DNA from: Methylotuvimicrobium buryatense 5G
Lineage (GTDB): Bacteria; Pseudomonadota; Gammaproteobacteria; Methylococcales; Methylomonadaceae
Direction of reading: 5' to 3'
DNA: 64,000 bases
Assembly: GCF_000341735.1 (NCBI RefSeq)
Contig: NZ_KB455575.1
Location: forward strand, 3,030,678-3,094,677
The translations under genes and the position numbers were made by a program. Below the pieces are notes generated by a model, which did no database searches, was not told the origin of the DNA, and was given only the letters and a program-made list of their open reading frames with translations. Positions 8,609 through 17,683 of this stretch are shown here, piece after piece. The number at the start of each line of letters is the position of its first letter. Positions within the stretch are counted from its first letter, which is position 1.

Positions 8609-8616
8609 CCACAGTC

Positions 8617-8856
8617 ATGAAAAAAAAATTGCGCGACTTTATCTTTCAAGAGCTCGTTTTCGTCGCCGAGCCGAATCAATTCGGCGACGACGACGATTTG
8701 CTCGAAGCGGGCCTGGACAGCATGGGCATCATGCGCTTGATTATGTACATCGAAAACGAATTCGGCGTCACCTTGCCCGATACCGAAATCGAACCGGACA
8801 ATGTGCAATCCTTTAATGCATTGGAACGTTGGATCTTAAGGCATAAAAACGCATGA
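8617..8856 (+). CDS. Acyl/peptidyl carrier protein of the right arm
   Basis: 79 residues starting MKKKLRDFIFQEL. The phosphopantetheine site is Ser35 in EAGLDSMGIMRL. I place the start at 8617; an upstream in-frame start at 8485 would add 44 residues encoded by the repeat element and is unlikely. Size and spacing resemble the stand-alone prolyl carrier proteins PltL and PigG. The stop overlaps the next gene by 4 nt (ATGA), so it is coupled to the condensation-like gene. It probably carries the amino acid loaded by the adenylation enzyme at 10387. Confidence 0.85.
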   Translation: MKKKLRDFIFQELVFVAEPNQFGDDDDLLEAGLDSMGIMRLIMYIENEFGVTLPDTEIEPDNVQSFNALERWILRHKNA

Positions 8857-10184
8857 GCATCGATAAGTCCGCCATTTTGGAAAGGCTGAATCCGGCCGAC
8901 AGCTTCACGCTGGCGATGGACGAGGAAATCCGCCGAGACGGCTTGGCCGGCAGTTTGGCGTGTTACGGATTGGAACTCGCCAATATTCCGGATATCGACG
9001 CATTACAACAGCGAATCGACGAATTCGGTCGGCGTTTTCCGGTAGCCCGCGCCAGCCTGAGTCAAATCGGCAAACGTTTCTATTGGTGCAAGCGCTCCGA
9101 TCCGCCCGACTTGTTTTTTCAGCATCATTGCCCGACCGGCGCGGATGAAGCAGAATTCCGGCACGCCACGCTCGACCGGATCATGAACGAAAAGCAGCCT
9201 CGGGAAAGCGTCGCTCCGCTCGAGTTTCATCTCTTAACCGGCCCGTCCGAAAACGTTTTTCTGATGCGTTGGCTGCATCCTTTCTGCGATGCGCGCGGCG
9301 CGGATCTGATCATCAAATATCTGTGTACCGCCGATGCCGAACAACGTCAACGCTTCGGCCATCCCGAAACCAGTCCGCTGGTATTCGAACAGTTACGTAA
9401 ATACCGCTGGTGGCAAAAAATTTCGCTATTGCTGAAAGGCAAACGCTATATCGACAGGCTGGATAGACTGAGCAGCATTCAACCGTTGCGCCACGAACAA
9501 CCGCCGCAACGCCTCGAGTTCGCGGTTCGCAGGCTCAGCGAGGAACAAACCGAACGGATCGTCAAACTGGCCAGGCAACAGGTCGGCTTAACCGGCACCA
9601 GTCTTTATTACATCGGCTGTCTGATGCGCGCCCTCGAAAAATGGCGTCCCGACAGTCCAGGCGAGGCTTATTGCGTGCCTTATGCATTCAATTTGCGCAA
9701 ACAGCGCGCCTTATCGCCGGTCAACGGTAATCATCTCAGCGCGTTGTTCGCACAGGCGCCTCGGGAAGTCGTCAAGGACCGGCAAAAACTGTTCGAACAT
9801 CTGAAACAACAAAACGCCCAAGTGATTCGTCAACAAGAAGACTATGCCTTTCTGCCGCTGATGTGGGCCGGCAGTTGGCTGTCGCTGGCCGAATACGGCA
9901 AGGTCTTGCGCCTTTCTTACGGTTCCGGTCGGGAGCGCAGTTCATTCTGGTTTTCCGATATCGGCCGTCTGGATCTTCCGGCGGACAGTTTCCCCGGCGC
10001 CGAAATCACCGACGTGTTCCATGCCTGCCAAGTCACGTCACCGCCGTCGCTGGCTTTTCTGAACTGTATTTTCCGCAATCGTTTGACCTTGAGCTATAAC
10101 TATATCGAACCGATAGCCGATGCCGAAGCCATTGATGCATTGCACCGGCTGATGCTGGCGGAACTGCTGGGAGAGACGGATTGA
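8853..10184 (+). CDS. Condensation-domain-like acyltransferase, stand-alone
   Basis: 443 residues, the length of a single NRPS condensation/CoA-dependent acyltransferase fold. The active-site motif HHxxxDG appears degenerate as LHPFCDARG (His142, Asp146), keeping the second His and the Asp but not the first His or the Gly. A late SFWFSDIGRLDLP segment is compatible with the DFGWG-side half of the fold. It could transfer the carrier-bound acyl group to a polyene synthase, an ACP or an alcohol/amine acceptor. Recognition rests on fold-like features rather than strong similarity. Coupled to the upstream carrier gene; a MITE-like element follows its stop at once. Confidence 0.6.
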   Translation: MSIDKSAILERLNPADSFTLAMDEEIRRDGLAGSLACYGLELANIPDIDALQQRIDEFGRRFPVARASLSQIGKRFYWCKRSDPPDLFFQHHCPTGADEAEFRHATLDRIMNEKQPRESVAPLEFHLLTGPSENVFLMRWLHPFCDARGADLIIKYLCTADAEQRQRFGHPETSPLVFEQLRKYRWWQKISLLLKGKRYIDRLDRLSSIQPLRHEQPPQRLEFAVRRLSEEQTERIVKLARQQVGLTGTSLYYIGCLMRALEKWRPDSPGEAYCVPYAFNLRKQRALSPVNGNHLSALFAQAPREVVKDRQKLFEHLKQQNAQVIRQQEDYAFLPLMWAGSWLSLAEYGKVLRLSYGSGRERSSFWFSDIGRLDLPADSFPGAEITDVFHACQVTSPPSLAFLNCIFRNRLTLSYNYIEPIADAEAIDALHRLMLAELLGETD

Positions 10185-10192
10185 ATCGTTTT

Positions 10193-10376
10193 AAGGATTT
10201 GGTCGTAAATAACCTCCTTATTTTAGGGAGGGTTCGGTTGCTCGATTGGCAGGTGTCGGCGGCAGGGAAAGCCGCCGTCAAGCCTACAAGGACGTATTCA
10301 CGGCGTCCTGCCAAGCGAATTAGCGTACCCTCAACAAAGCTCATAGTTCCAGGTCGTTATTTATTACGAAATCCTA
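10193..10376. repeat. Family A MITE-like element A2 inside the right-arm operon
   Basis: Begins TAAGGATTTGGTCGTAAATAA eight bases after the condensation-like stop codon and ends ATTACGAAATCCTAA ten bases before the ATG of the adenylation gene. Same internal palindromes as A1. It occupies practically the whole spacer, which implies insertion into a formerly compact operon. Confidence 0.8.
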
Positions 10377-10386
10377 ATTCTCGATC

Positions 10387-11832
10387 ATGCCCCTACTGAC
10401 AGCATTCGACCGGCAATGCCGAAACGCACCGGATCGCCCGGCGTTGATTGAAGGCGAACGTCGACTGAGTTACCGCGAAGTCATGCTTAACTCTGAGCGC
10501 CTTGCCGCCCATTTAGCCGCGCGGATCGAGCCCGGCGCTCGCGTCGCGCTAGCCTTGGACCGAGGTATCGATGCGATCATAGCGATTCTGTCGGTCCTGC
10601 GTTGCGGCGCGTGCTACATCCCGCTGGACATCAAAAATCCGGCTCGACGCTTGCGCTTCATCGTCAACGACGCGGTTGTTCACTGCATCATCGGCCGCGG
10701 AAACCCGCCCGATTGGCTCGACACGCCGGCGCTTTGGCTCGATATCGACCGACTGCCCGAGTCTGCCCAATCGTTCTATCCTCCCGCTGCCATCGACCCC
10801 GAAGCCTTGGCGGCGATTCTGTATACCTCCGGGTCGACCGGCACGCCGAAGGGCGTCGCGCTGAGTCATCGCGCGTTGCATAATTTCGCCGATTGGGCGA
10901 CACTCACGTTCAAGCTCAAAGCCGACGACCGTATCGCTTCGTTGGCGCCTTTTTATTTCGATTTGTCCGTATTCGATATATTCAGCAGCCTGAGCGCCGG
11001 CGCTAGCGTTAATTTCGTGCCGGCCGGCCTGACCTTGTCGCCCAGCCGCCTGACGGCCTGGCTGCTTGAGCAGCGCATCACCGTGTTTTACACGGTGCCC
11101 TCTTTGCTCGGCTTCATCGCGCTAAAGGGCGGATTGACCGAACAGCCGTTGCCGGATTTAACTACGCTACTGTTCGCCGGAGAAGTATTTCCGACGCCGC
11201 AATTGAAAAAACTCTGCGAACTTTTGCCCGAAACCGATTTTTACAATCTCTACGGCCCGACCGAAACCAATGTCTGTTGTTATTGGCCGGTCGATCGGGC
11301 TCGACTCGACGGCGATCAACCGATACCGATCGGCCATCCTGCTTGCGCTTCGGAATTGAAGATTGACGCGGAATCCTCCGAATTGCTGGTAAATAGCGTG
11401 AACAATCTGTCCGGTTATTGGCGTCAAGGCCGGCTGACCGAAGCCCTGGAAGACGGCGGCTATTACCGGACCGGCGACAAAGTCTCGTTGAACAAGCGCG
11501 GCGAATACTGCTATCACGGCCGCCTCGACCGCATGCTCAAATGTTCCGGTTACCGGGTGGAACCTGCCGAAATCGAAGCGCTGATCCTGCAATGTCCGGA
11601 AGTCGCCGGTTGCGCCGTAGTCGGCATCGAAGACAGCACTAGCGGCCAACGCCCCGCCGCCGCGCTGGTGCTACATCCCGACGGCCAATTGAACGGCATT
11701 GTCAAGACTATCAAGCAAGCGCTGCCGGCCTACATGCAGCCGTGCCGGCTCAGCGTGATGGATGCCTTGCCTCTACTGGACAACGGCAAGACCGATTATC
11801 AAACCTTGCAACGCCAACTGGAGCGACACTGA
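10387..11832 (+). CDS. Stand-alone amino acid adenylation enzyme, prolyl-carrier-protein ligase-like
   Basis: 481-residue ANL-family enzyme with all core motifs: YTSGSTGTPKG (about 143-153), FDLSVFDIF (first specificity-pocket region), NLYGPTETN, YRTGD, GRLDRMLKCSGYRVEP and, near the end, DNGKTDY with the catalytic lysine. No carrier or condensation domain is fused, as in PltF, PigI and RedM, which activate L-proline and load it on a free carrier protein. The downstream acyl-CoA dehydrogenase starts on the base after this stop codon. Proline is an inference from context; another amino acid or aryl acid is possible. Its leader is a repeat element. Confidence 0.85.
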   Translation: MPLLTAFDRQCRNAPDRPALIEGERRLSYREVMLNSERLAAHLAARIEPGARVALALDRGIDAIIAILSVLRCGACYIPLDIKNPARRLRFIVNDAVVHCIIGRGNPPDWLDTPALWLDIDRLPESAQSFYPPAAIDPEALAAILYTSGSTGTPKGVALSHRALHNFADWATLTFKLKADDRIASLAPFYFDLSVFDIFSSLSAGASVNFVPAGLTLSPSRLTAWLLEQRITVFYTVPSLLGFIALKGGLTEQPLPDLTTLLFAGEVFPTPQLKKLCELLPETDFYNLYGPTETNVCCYWPVDRARLDGDQPIPIGHPACASELKIDAESSELLVNSVNNLSGYWRQGRLTEALEDGGYYRTGDKVSLNKRGEYCYHGRLDRMLKCSGYRVEPAEIEALILQCPEVAGCAVVGIEDSTSGQRPAAALVLHPDGQLNGIVKTIKQALPAYMQPCRLSVMDALPLLDNGKTDYQTLQRQLERH

Positions 11833-12909
11833 ATGGATATCGGCAATCTACCCGCCGCCGGCGGAAGCCAAGCCGCACGGGCGCGTTTTCGTCATTGCGC
11901 CGGTTTCGGCCTATTGAAACATGCCGTGCCGCAAAACCGCGGCGGTCACGGCAACCATTTCGCCGATCTCGTGCAGGCCCATGAACAACTTGGCAAAGCC
12001 TGCCAGGACCCTGGCTTGTTGTTATCGATCAACGCCCATCTGTGGGGCACGGTTTTTCCGCTGTTGAACTACGGCAATACCGAGCAACAGGCGACTTATC
12101 TAAATGACCTGCTCGAAGGCAAACGCATCGGCGGTCATGCGATTACAGAACCCCAGGCCGGCTCCGACCTCACTGCGTTGACAATGACTGCGGAGCAGAC
12201 CGATGCCGGATTCACATTGAACGGACATAAACGCTTCATCACCAATACGCCGATCGCAGACTTACTGGTCGTTTATGCGAGATCCGGCACGCGATTGTCC
12301 GCCTTCATCGTGCACGCCGACGACCCCGGCGCCGCCTTTCTCGACACGCCGCAAGTCTCCGGCTGCAAAAACGCCACGATGGGCGATGTTCGTCTTGACG
12401 ATTGCCGGATTCCTCTCGACCGGCAACTGGGCAAGACCGGTGCCGGCAACATGATGATTCAGCAAGCGCTGGAGTTGGAACGGGCCTTCATTTTTGCCGG
12501 CATCCGCGGCGTGATGGAGCGGCAATTGGAAGGCGTGATTCGGTTCAGCCGGGAACGCAGAGTCAACGGCGCGCATCTAGGCAAAAACCAGGCGATCGGT
12601 CATAAAATCGCAGATATGAAAACCCGACTGGATACGATTCGGCTTTGGGTAAACGAGTGCGCGCGCCTGAAAGATCGAAAGCAACGCATCACGCTGGCCA
12701 GCGCGCAGACCAAGTTATTCGCCGCCGAAGCCTTTCTGCAATCGAGCCTGGACGCGGCGCATATTTTCGGCGCAAACGGCTTGCTCGAAGGCGGTCAACA
12801 GCTCGAACGAATCCAGGATGCCCTTGCTAGCCGGCTATTCTCCGGCTCGTCCGAAATTCAGAAAAACATCATCGCTGCTTTATTAGGTACGGGTGACGGT
12901 TATCAATAA
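11833..12909 (+). CDS. Acyl-CoA dehydrogenase-like flavoenzyme, prolyl-thioester oxidase candidate
   Basis: 358 residues of the acyl-CoA dehydrogenase fold, slightly short at the N terminus. Visible are GGHAITEPQAGSDLTAL (FAD/substrate loop), the ALELERAFIFAG helix and the C-terminal FSGSSEIQKNIIA signature. In pyoluteorin, prodigiosin and undecylprodigiosin pathways the homologues PltE, PigA and RedW oxidise prolyl-S-carrier to pyrrolyl-2-carboxyl-S-carrier. Position directly behind the adenylation gene (no spacer) supports this role. An ordinary acyl-CoA dehydrogenase acting on fatty acids is less likely here, since no other beta-oxidation gene is nearby. Confidence 0.8.
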   Translation: MDIGNLPAAGGSQAARARFRHCAGFGLLKHAVPQNRGGHGNHFADLVQAHEQLGKACQDPGLLLSINAHLWGTVFPLLNYGNTEQQATYLNDLLEGKRIGGHAITEPQAGSDLTALTMTAEQTDAGFTLNGHKRFITNTPIADLLVVYARSGTRLSAFIVHADDPGAAFLDTPQVSGCKNATMGDVRLDDCRIPLDRQLGKTGAGNMMIQQALELERAFIFAGIRGVMERQLEGVIRFSRERRVNGAHLGKNQAIGHKIADMKTRLDTIRLWVNECARLKDRKQRITLASAQTKLFAAEAFLQSSLDAAHIFGANGLLEGGQQLERIQDALASRLFSGSSEIQKNIIAALLGTGDGYQ

Positions 12910-13510
12910 ATCTGTCATTCCGCAGATCCCAAGGGTCATATATTAGTTCGGCTACTCATTAACGCGGGACAGTTTAAGGTTAATCCGTTCGTGTTGAGCC
13001 CTTCGGCAGCGCCCCCTGCTGCCGACATCCTCGCTAGCCACACCCCATACCTTCATTAAAATTTGCTAACTTTTGAATATAAAGGGAGTAGTGCTTTTGT
13101 CCCACCTTAAGTGGGAAGCCTATGAGCTCCATTTATCCAAAAAAACATTTCACTATGAAGAATATATAGTTAATTCAACAACTTGTTATGTTTTTGCATA
13201 GAACTTTCACTCGCCCAAGAGGTTAACGAGAACGCCTAGGTAATATCTTGAAAATCTTCAGGAACTTCATATGCTTCATGGTTAAACTACCGAATTTAGG
13301 TTTATCGATGACTCATTTCCAACTATCTCTCCTCCTTCGTTAGCCTTGTATCAACTTGCCGAATAATGGCGTCGCCTCTATATTCAAATATCTAATAATT
13401 AGATATAAAAATCTAATTATATCGTTTCATTTGTTTCTGCTATTTCATTAACATTCGCACAACACCAATTCAGCACATCAACACAGAATTAAGTGAAGCG
13501 CGGAAATTGT
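12910..13510. other. Intergenic region with repeat remnants
   Basis: No gene seen. It holds a short piece of the family D core (CTGCCGACATCCTCGCTAG, near 13019-13037) and a copy of repeat family H at about 13143-13300. An AT-rich stretch (13385-13430) with TCTAATAATTAGATAT-like dyads precedes the YezD-like gene and may contain its promoter. Confidence 0.6.
13143..13300. repeat. Dispersed repeat family H, copy 1
   Basis: Recognisable by ACATTTCACTATGAAG at one end and CTTCATGGTTAAACTACCGAATTTAGG at the other. Similar sequences are at 19895-20053 and, reversed and more diverged, at 30659-30795. No coding potential. Confidence 0.6.
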
Positions 13511-13684
13511 ATGAATAAACCATTAGATCTTGATTTATTAAAACTGGATAACCATCAGGAAATCGCTGCACACATCATATCGATTTTGCAGACGATTCGT
13601 TTCGGCTCGATTGAGATTGTGGTGCACGACGGCCGCATCGTGCAAATCGACCGGCACGAAAAATTTCGGATCAAAACTAGATAA
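13511..13684 (+). CDS. YezD-family small protein (DUF2292)
   Basis: 57 residues from the ATG at 13511 (a GTG at 13493 would add six). The C-terminal half FGSIEIVVHDGRIVQIDRHEKFR is the YezD/DUF2292 signature: a short beta hairpin followed by a basic tail. Proteins of this family recur beside sulfate and sulfonate uptake genes, and here it lies just upstream of the porin and sulfate ABC transporter genes. Its molecular function is unknown. Confidence 0.75.
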   Translation: MNKPLDLDLLKLDNHQEIAAHIISILQTIRFGSIEIVVHDGRIVQIDRHEKFRIKTR

Positions 13685-13787
13685 AACAAACGCTTAATCC
13701 ACCGAGCCATCGGCGATAGATCATAAAATTTAGCGGTTGCCTGACCGGAACACCGGAAGTGGCTGTATTTTCAAGGGGGAATAAACC

Positions 13788-15260
13788 ATGTCGATTTATA
13801 GAAAGACTGCCGGATGGCTCGTGGCCGGCAGTTTATTGATTCATCCGGCTCAGCATGCTGTGGCCAAAACGGACGAGCAGCCAAGCAGCTATTATATAGA
13901 ACCGGGGAGCTACGGAACCAAACGCGAAACCGACCCGCCCGACTATGTCCGCAATCTCAGTAAAACCGGAATAAAAGGTACGGAAGATATCACTTGGCTG
14001 GATGTCGGTCTCGATTACCGGATGCGCTATGAACGCCGTGAAAACGACGTGCGCCGCCGTCCTAGCCGCAGTTTGGACGAGCCTATTTTACTCCGAACCC
14101 GCGCCTATCTCGGGATCAAAGAAATTCTGGACCCGTTGCGCGCCGTCGCCGAATTCGAAGATGCGCGCCGCTATAACAGCCAGTTTGACCGCGATAACCG
14201 CGACATCAACGAATTCGAACTGATTCAAGGCTATATGGAGCTGCATTTCAAGGATGCACTGGGTTACGACGATCGCGGCAATGCCAGACCCGCCTTCATT
14301 CGTGCGGGGCGCATGGCGTTCGAATTTTTGGACAGGCGCTTGATCGGCTTGAACAAATGGCGCAACACCACCAATACTTTTCAAGGTTTTCGCGCCAGTC
14401 TGGGAGAAGACGCCAACGATTGGGCACTCGATTTACTGGCCCTGCAACCGTTGACCCGACTGATGACCGATTTCGACAAACCGAACCAAGATCAGTGGTT
14501 TTCTGCGGCGATCGGTCACTGGCGCAAATGGTCCGATATCGTGACTATCGAGCCTTATTACATGGCGCTTAGACAAGATGCGAGTCCCGGCAACCGCAAC
14601 CGCGCGCGGGATATTCACGCCACAGGGTTGCGCTTGTCCGGCTGGGTAAGCGATACCGGCATCGATTACGATCTGACCGGCACCTATCAATTCGGCCGCG
14701 ACGACGGACGGCAACATGATGCCTATATGGTCACCGCAGAAGTCGGTTACACCTTCTTGGAGCACCCATGGAAACCTCGGATCAGCGCATTTTACGGTCA
14801 TGTCACTGGGGACAAAGACCCCAACGACAACAAAAACAACCGTTTCGAACGCTTCTTCGGCTTCGCCAGACCCTGGTCATCGGATGATTACATGATCCCT
14901 GAAAACGTGATCGCACCCAAGGTCAAAATCGAATTCGAGCCTATCAAGGGGCTAAAACTCGACGGCGGTTACAGCGCCTTCTGGCTGGAGAGTAATACCG
15001 ACCGTTTTAACAACCTGTTAGACGGCAGCAGTTTCAATCGCGACCCGACCGGCAATAGCGGCGACTTTTTAGGCCACGGTCTCGATTTCCGCGCCCGCTA
15101 CAACATAACGCCTTATATTGCCGCCAACGTCGGTTATACCCATTTCACGAACGGTGAATTTACCAAAAACCGACAAGTGGCCGCCAATGGCACGAAATCG
15201 AACCAATCGGACTTTATCTATGTGGAATTGTCGTTCAACGCACTCGATATTTTCAAATAA
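13788..15260 (+). CDS. Alginate-export-family outer-membrane porin
   Basis: 490 residues with an N-terminal signal peptide (hydrophobic residues about 8-26, AVA cleavage region). Multiple short amphipathic beta strands with aromatic girdles follow, and the chain ends in an aromatic residue pattern typical of Gram-negative beta barrels. Segments such as LDYRMRYERREN and AGRMAFEFLDRRLIG match the AlgE/alginate_exp barrel family. Preceded by AAGGGGG at good spacing to the ATG. It lies 21 nt upstream of the sulfate-binding protein gene, so I infer that it passes sulfate or organosulfonates and not alginate, since no alginate genes are present. Confidence 0.8.
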   Translation: MSIYRKTAGWLVAGSLLIHPAQHAVAKTDEQPSSYYIEPGSYGTKRETDPPDYVRNLSKTGIKGTEDITWLDVGLDYRMRYERRENDVRRRPSRSLDEPILLRTRAYLGIKEILDPLRAVAEFEDARRYNSQFDRDNRDINEFELIQGYMELHFKDALGYDDRGNARPAFIRAGRMAFEFLDRRLIGLNKWRNTTNTFQGFRASLGEDANDWALDLLALQPLTRLMTDFDKPNQDQWFSAAIGHWRKWSDIVTIEPYYMALRQDASPGNRNRARDIHATGLRLSGWVSDTGIDYDLTGTYQFGRDDGRQHDAYMVTAEVGYTFLEHPWKPRISAFYGHVTGDKDPNDNKNNRFERFFGFARPWSSDDYMIPENVIAPKVKIEFEPIKGLKLDGGYSAFWLESNTDRFNNLLDGSSFNRDPTGNSGDFLGHGLDFRARYNITPYIAANVGYTHFTNGEFTKNRQVAANGTKSNQSDFIYVELSFNALDIFK

Positions 15261-15281
15261 CCCTCGAAACCAGGAACACTT

Positions 15282-16286
15282 ATGAAACCTCAAAAATGGC
15301 TCAAAACCGCCCTGCTCGCGGCAGGATTATTAAGCGCTACCGGCGCATTTGCCGACCGAACGTTGCTGAACATCTCCTACGACCCGACCCGAGAGCTGTA
15401 TCAGGCGTTCAATAAAGCATTCATCGCCGATTGGAAAACCAAGACCGGCGAGACGGTGACGATACAACAGTCGCACGGCGGCGCAGGCAAACAGGCGCGC
15501 GCGGTCATCGACGGTTTGGAAGGCGATGTGTTGACGCTGGCCTTGTCGTACGACATCGACCAGATTGCCGAAATTTCCGGGAAGCTCGATAAAGACTGGC
15601 AAAAGCGCCTGCCGAACAATAGCGCGCCCTATACCTCGACGATCGTATTTCTGGTGCGCAAGGGCAACCCCAAAGGCATCAAGGATTGGGACGATTTAAT
15701 CAAGGACGGCGTTGCCGTGATTACGCCGAACCCGAAAACTTCCGGCGGCGCCCGTTACAACTATCTAGCCGCCTGGGCCTTCGCTGAAAAAAAATACGGT
15801 AACCCGGAGGCCGCCAAGGATTTCGTCAACAAACTGTTTAAAAACGTACCGATTCTGGATTCCGGCGCGCGCGGCTCGACGACCACCTTCGTACAACGCC
15901 GCATCGGCGATGTCTTGCTGGCCTGGGAAAACGAAGCCTTTCTGGCTATCGATCAATACGGCACCGATCAATTCGAAATCGTCGTGCCGCCGATCAGCAT
16001 TTTGGCTGAAACACCGGTCACGGTCGTGGACAAGACCGTCGAGAAACGCGGTACCCGTGACTTGGCTGAAGCTTATTTGAATTACTTGTACTCGCCGGTC
16101 GGGCAAAAACTGGCGGCCCGATATTATTACCGCCCATTCCAACCGGAACACGCCGACCCAAAAGATTTGGAGCGCTTCCCGAAATTGGAACGGCTTTCCG
16201 TGGATGAATTCTTCGGCGGCTGGCATAAGGCACAGGCCGAGCACTTCGATGACGGCGGCACCTTCGATCAAATCTATGCACCGTAA
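15282..16286 (+). CDS. sbp: Sulfate-binding periplasmic protein
   Basis: 334 residues with signal peptide (residues 1-24, cut after AFA). The mature start [20 protein letters not shown] and the motif [16 protein letters not shown] are characteristic of Sbp/CysP proteins that deliver sulfate or thiosulfate to CysTWA. Length fits the family. It is 21 nt downstream of the porin gene and should share its transcript; cysT follows only after about 560 bp of repeat-rich spacer. Confidence 0.92.
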   Translation: MKPQKWLKTALLAAGLLSATGAFADRTLLNISYDPTRELYQAFNKAFIADWKTKTGETVTIQQSHGGAGKQARAVIDGLEGDVLTLALSYDIDQIAEISGKLDKDWQKRLPNNSAPYTSTIVFLVRKGNPKGIKDWDDLIKDGVAVITPNPKTSGGARYNYLAAWAFAEKKYGNPEAAKDFVNKLFKNVPILDSGARGSTTTFVQRRIGDVLLAWENEAFLAIDQYGTDQFEIVVPPISILAETPVTVVDKTVEKRGTRDLAEAYLNYLYSPVGQKLAARYYYRPFQPEHADPKDLERFPKLERLSVDEFFGGWHKAQAEHFDDGGTFDQIYAP

Positions 16287-16844
16287 TATCCACATCGCTC
16301 ACACGGAGGATCTTGGAGACCAGAAAGTTCTCGCACGGAGGCGCAGAGTTTTTCCTCATCCCCTCCGCTCCAGCCTGGGAATGCATACCGCTATTACCTC
16401 GACAACCAAATTATGGATTCCCACGGGGAGACCGTGGGAACCAGAAACAAACGTGCTGAACAAAGATTATCGAATATCTGGGGATAGTGCTGTTTGATAA
16501 ATCTGCGGATATTGAAAGTCAGTGGCTTCGATAATCGCGACGAAGGCGTCGCTCCCACAAGGGTTCCGAATGTTCTGTGGGAGCGATCCCCTGATCGCGA
16601 TTTCGAAGCCGGGAAAGTTAGGAGACTATAAATGGTATCGAGCCCACATTAGCTATGATGGCATGACGGTAATACACGATTTATGTCTAACGATGAGTGT
16701 TCTGCGTGGGAATGCTAGAGCTTGCGGAAATGGTTTCCCAAACCGGAGTTTGGGAAACAGCAATACCCGACCGCTTTATCGTCACAAAGAACGGATGAGA
16801 GATATCACACCGCTGTTTTTTGCAATTTATTAAAGGCTACCGAA
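16287..16844. other. Repeat-rich spacer between sbp and cysT
   Basis: Contains short palindromes, including TTCCCACGGGGAGACCGTGGGAA near 16411-16435, and a family G repeat (16519-16697). No coding signature. It separates two genes that are normally adjacent, so repeats have probably expanded inside the operon. Confidence 0.7.
16519..16697. repeat. Dispersed repeat family G, copy 1
   Basis: Has GACGAAGGCGTCGCTCCCACA followed by TGTGGGAGCGATCCCCTGATCG, forming an inverted repeat, then AATGGTATCGAG and an end TTATGTCTAACGATGAG. A second copy is at 39252-39431. Confidence 0.75.
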
Positions 16845-17672
16845 ATGCCACAAAGCCATATTATGCCGGGGTTTCGCCCCACACTCGGGTTTACGCTGTT
16901 TTATCTGGCGTTGATCGTGCTGATTCCCTTGAGTGCACTGGTGTTCAAAAGTATGCAGCTCAGCCTGGATCAATACGGGGACATACTGACCAATGCCCGG
17001 GTTCAGGCTTCGTTCCGGGTCAGTTTTGTTTCAGCGTTGATTGCGGCCGGTATCGCCGCGCTGTTCGGCTTTATCATCGCCTGGACCCTGGTGCGCTATC
17101 CGTTTCCCGGCAAGCGCCTATTCGACGCCTTGATCGATCTGCCGTTCGCGCTGCCCACCGCCGTTGCCGGCATCGTGTTGGCGGCGATCTACGAGCCTAA
17201 TGGCTGGATCGGTCGTATCGTCATGGACACGCTGGGCGTGCAAATCGCCTATAAGCCCCTTGGTATCGTGTTTGCGCTGATTTTTATCGGACTACCGTTT
17301 GTCGTGCGTACAGTCGAACCGGTGCTGCAGGAATTCGACACGGCAATGGAGGAAGCGGCCGCGAGCCTAGGCGCCAATCGTCTGCAGACTTTCATCCGAA
17401 TCATTCTGCCCAATATCCTGCCGGCAACACTGACCGGTTTCGCACTGGCCTTCGCGCGCGGAGTCGGCGAGTACGGCTCGGTCATTTTCATCGCCGGCAA
17501 CATGCCTTATGTGTCCGAAATCGTGCCGCTGCTGATCATCACGAAGCTGGAGCAATACGACTATGCCGGCGCGACCGCGATCGGACTGACCATGCTGGTC
17601 ATTTCGTTTTTATTGTTATTACTGGTCAACGCGCTGCAATGGTGGGTACGCCGCCGCAGCGGCCAACTCTGA
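16845..17672 (+). CDS. cysT: Sulfate ABC transporter permease CysT (CysU)
   Basis: 275 residues from the ATG at 16845; an open frame extends upstream to 16722 but lies in repeat sequence. About six membrane segments are visible. The ABC permease EAA loop (MEEAAASLGANRLQTFIRIILP) is at about 165-186. Pairs with CysW to form the inner-membrane channel for sulfate/thiosulfate. cysW begins 11 nt downstream. Confidence 0.93.
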   Translation: MPQSHIMPGFRPTLGFTLFYLALIVLIPLSALVFKSMQLSLDQYGDILTNARVQASFRVSFVSALIAAGIAALFGFIIAWTLVRYPFPGKRLFDALIDLPFALPTAVAGIVLAAIYEPNGWIGRIVMDTLGVQIAYKPLGIVFALIFIGLPFVVRTVEPVLQEFDTAMEEAAASLGANRLQTFIRIILPNILPATLTGFALAFARGVGEYGSVIFIAGNMPYVSEIVPLLIITKLEQYDYAGATAIGLTMLVISFLLLLLVNALQWWVRRRSGQL

Positions 17673-17683
17673 GAGACGCTCAA

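Larger units (their letters stand above)
7578..8616. other. Divergent intergenic region of the polyene locus, filled with repeats
   Basis: About 1.04 kb separates the two divergent arms and must hold promoters for both. From left to right it has some 300 bp without recognisable structure, then repeat family E (7880-8203) interrupted by an element of family A, a hairpin CGGGTTAAATAACCCG near 8310-8327, and a family B element (8421-8608) ending nine bases before the carrier-protein start. I see no open frame with coding character. Confidence 0.8.

Noticed and set aside
8485..8616. N-terminal extension of the carrier protein
   Set aside because: The 44 extra residues are encoded by the family B repeat; the ATG at 8617 fits normal carrier-protein length.
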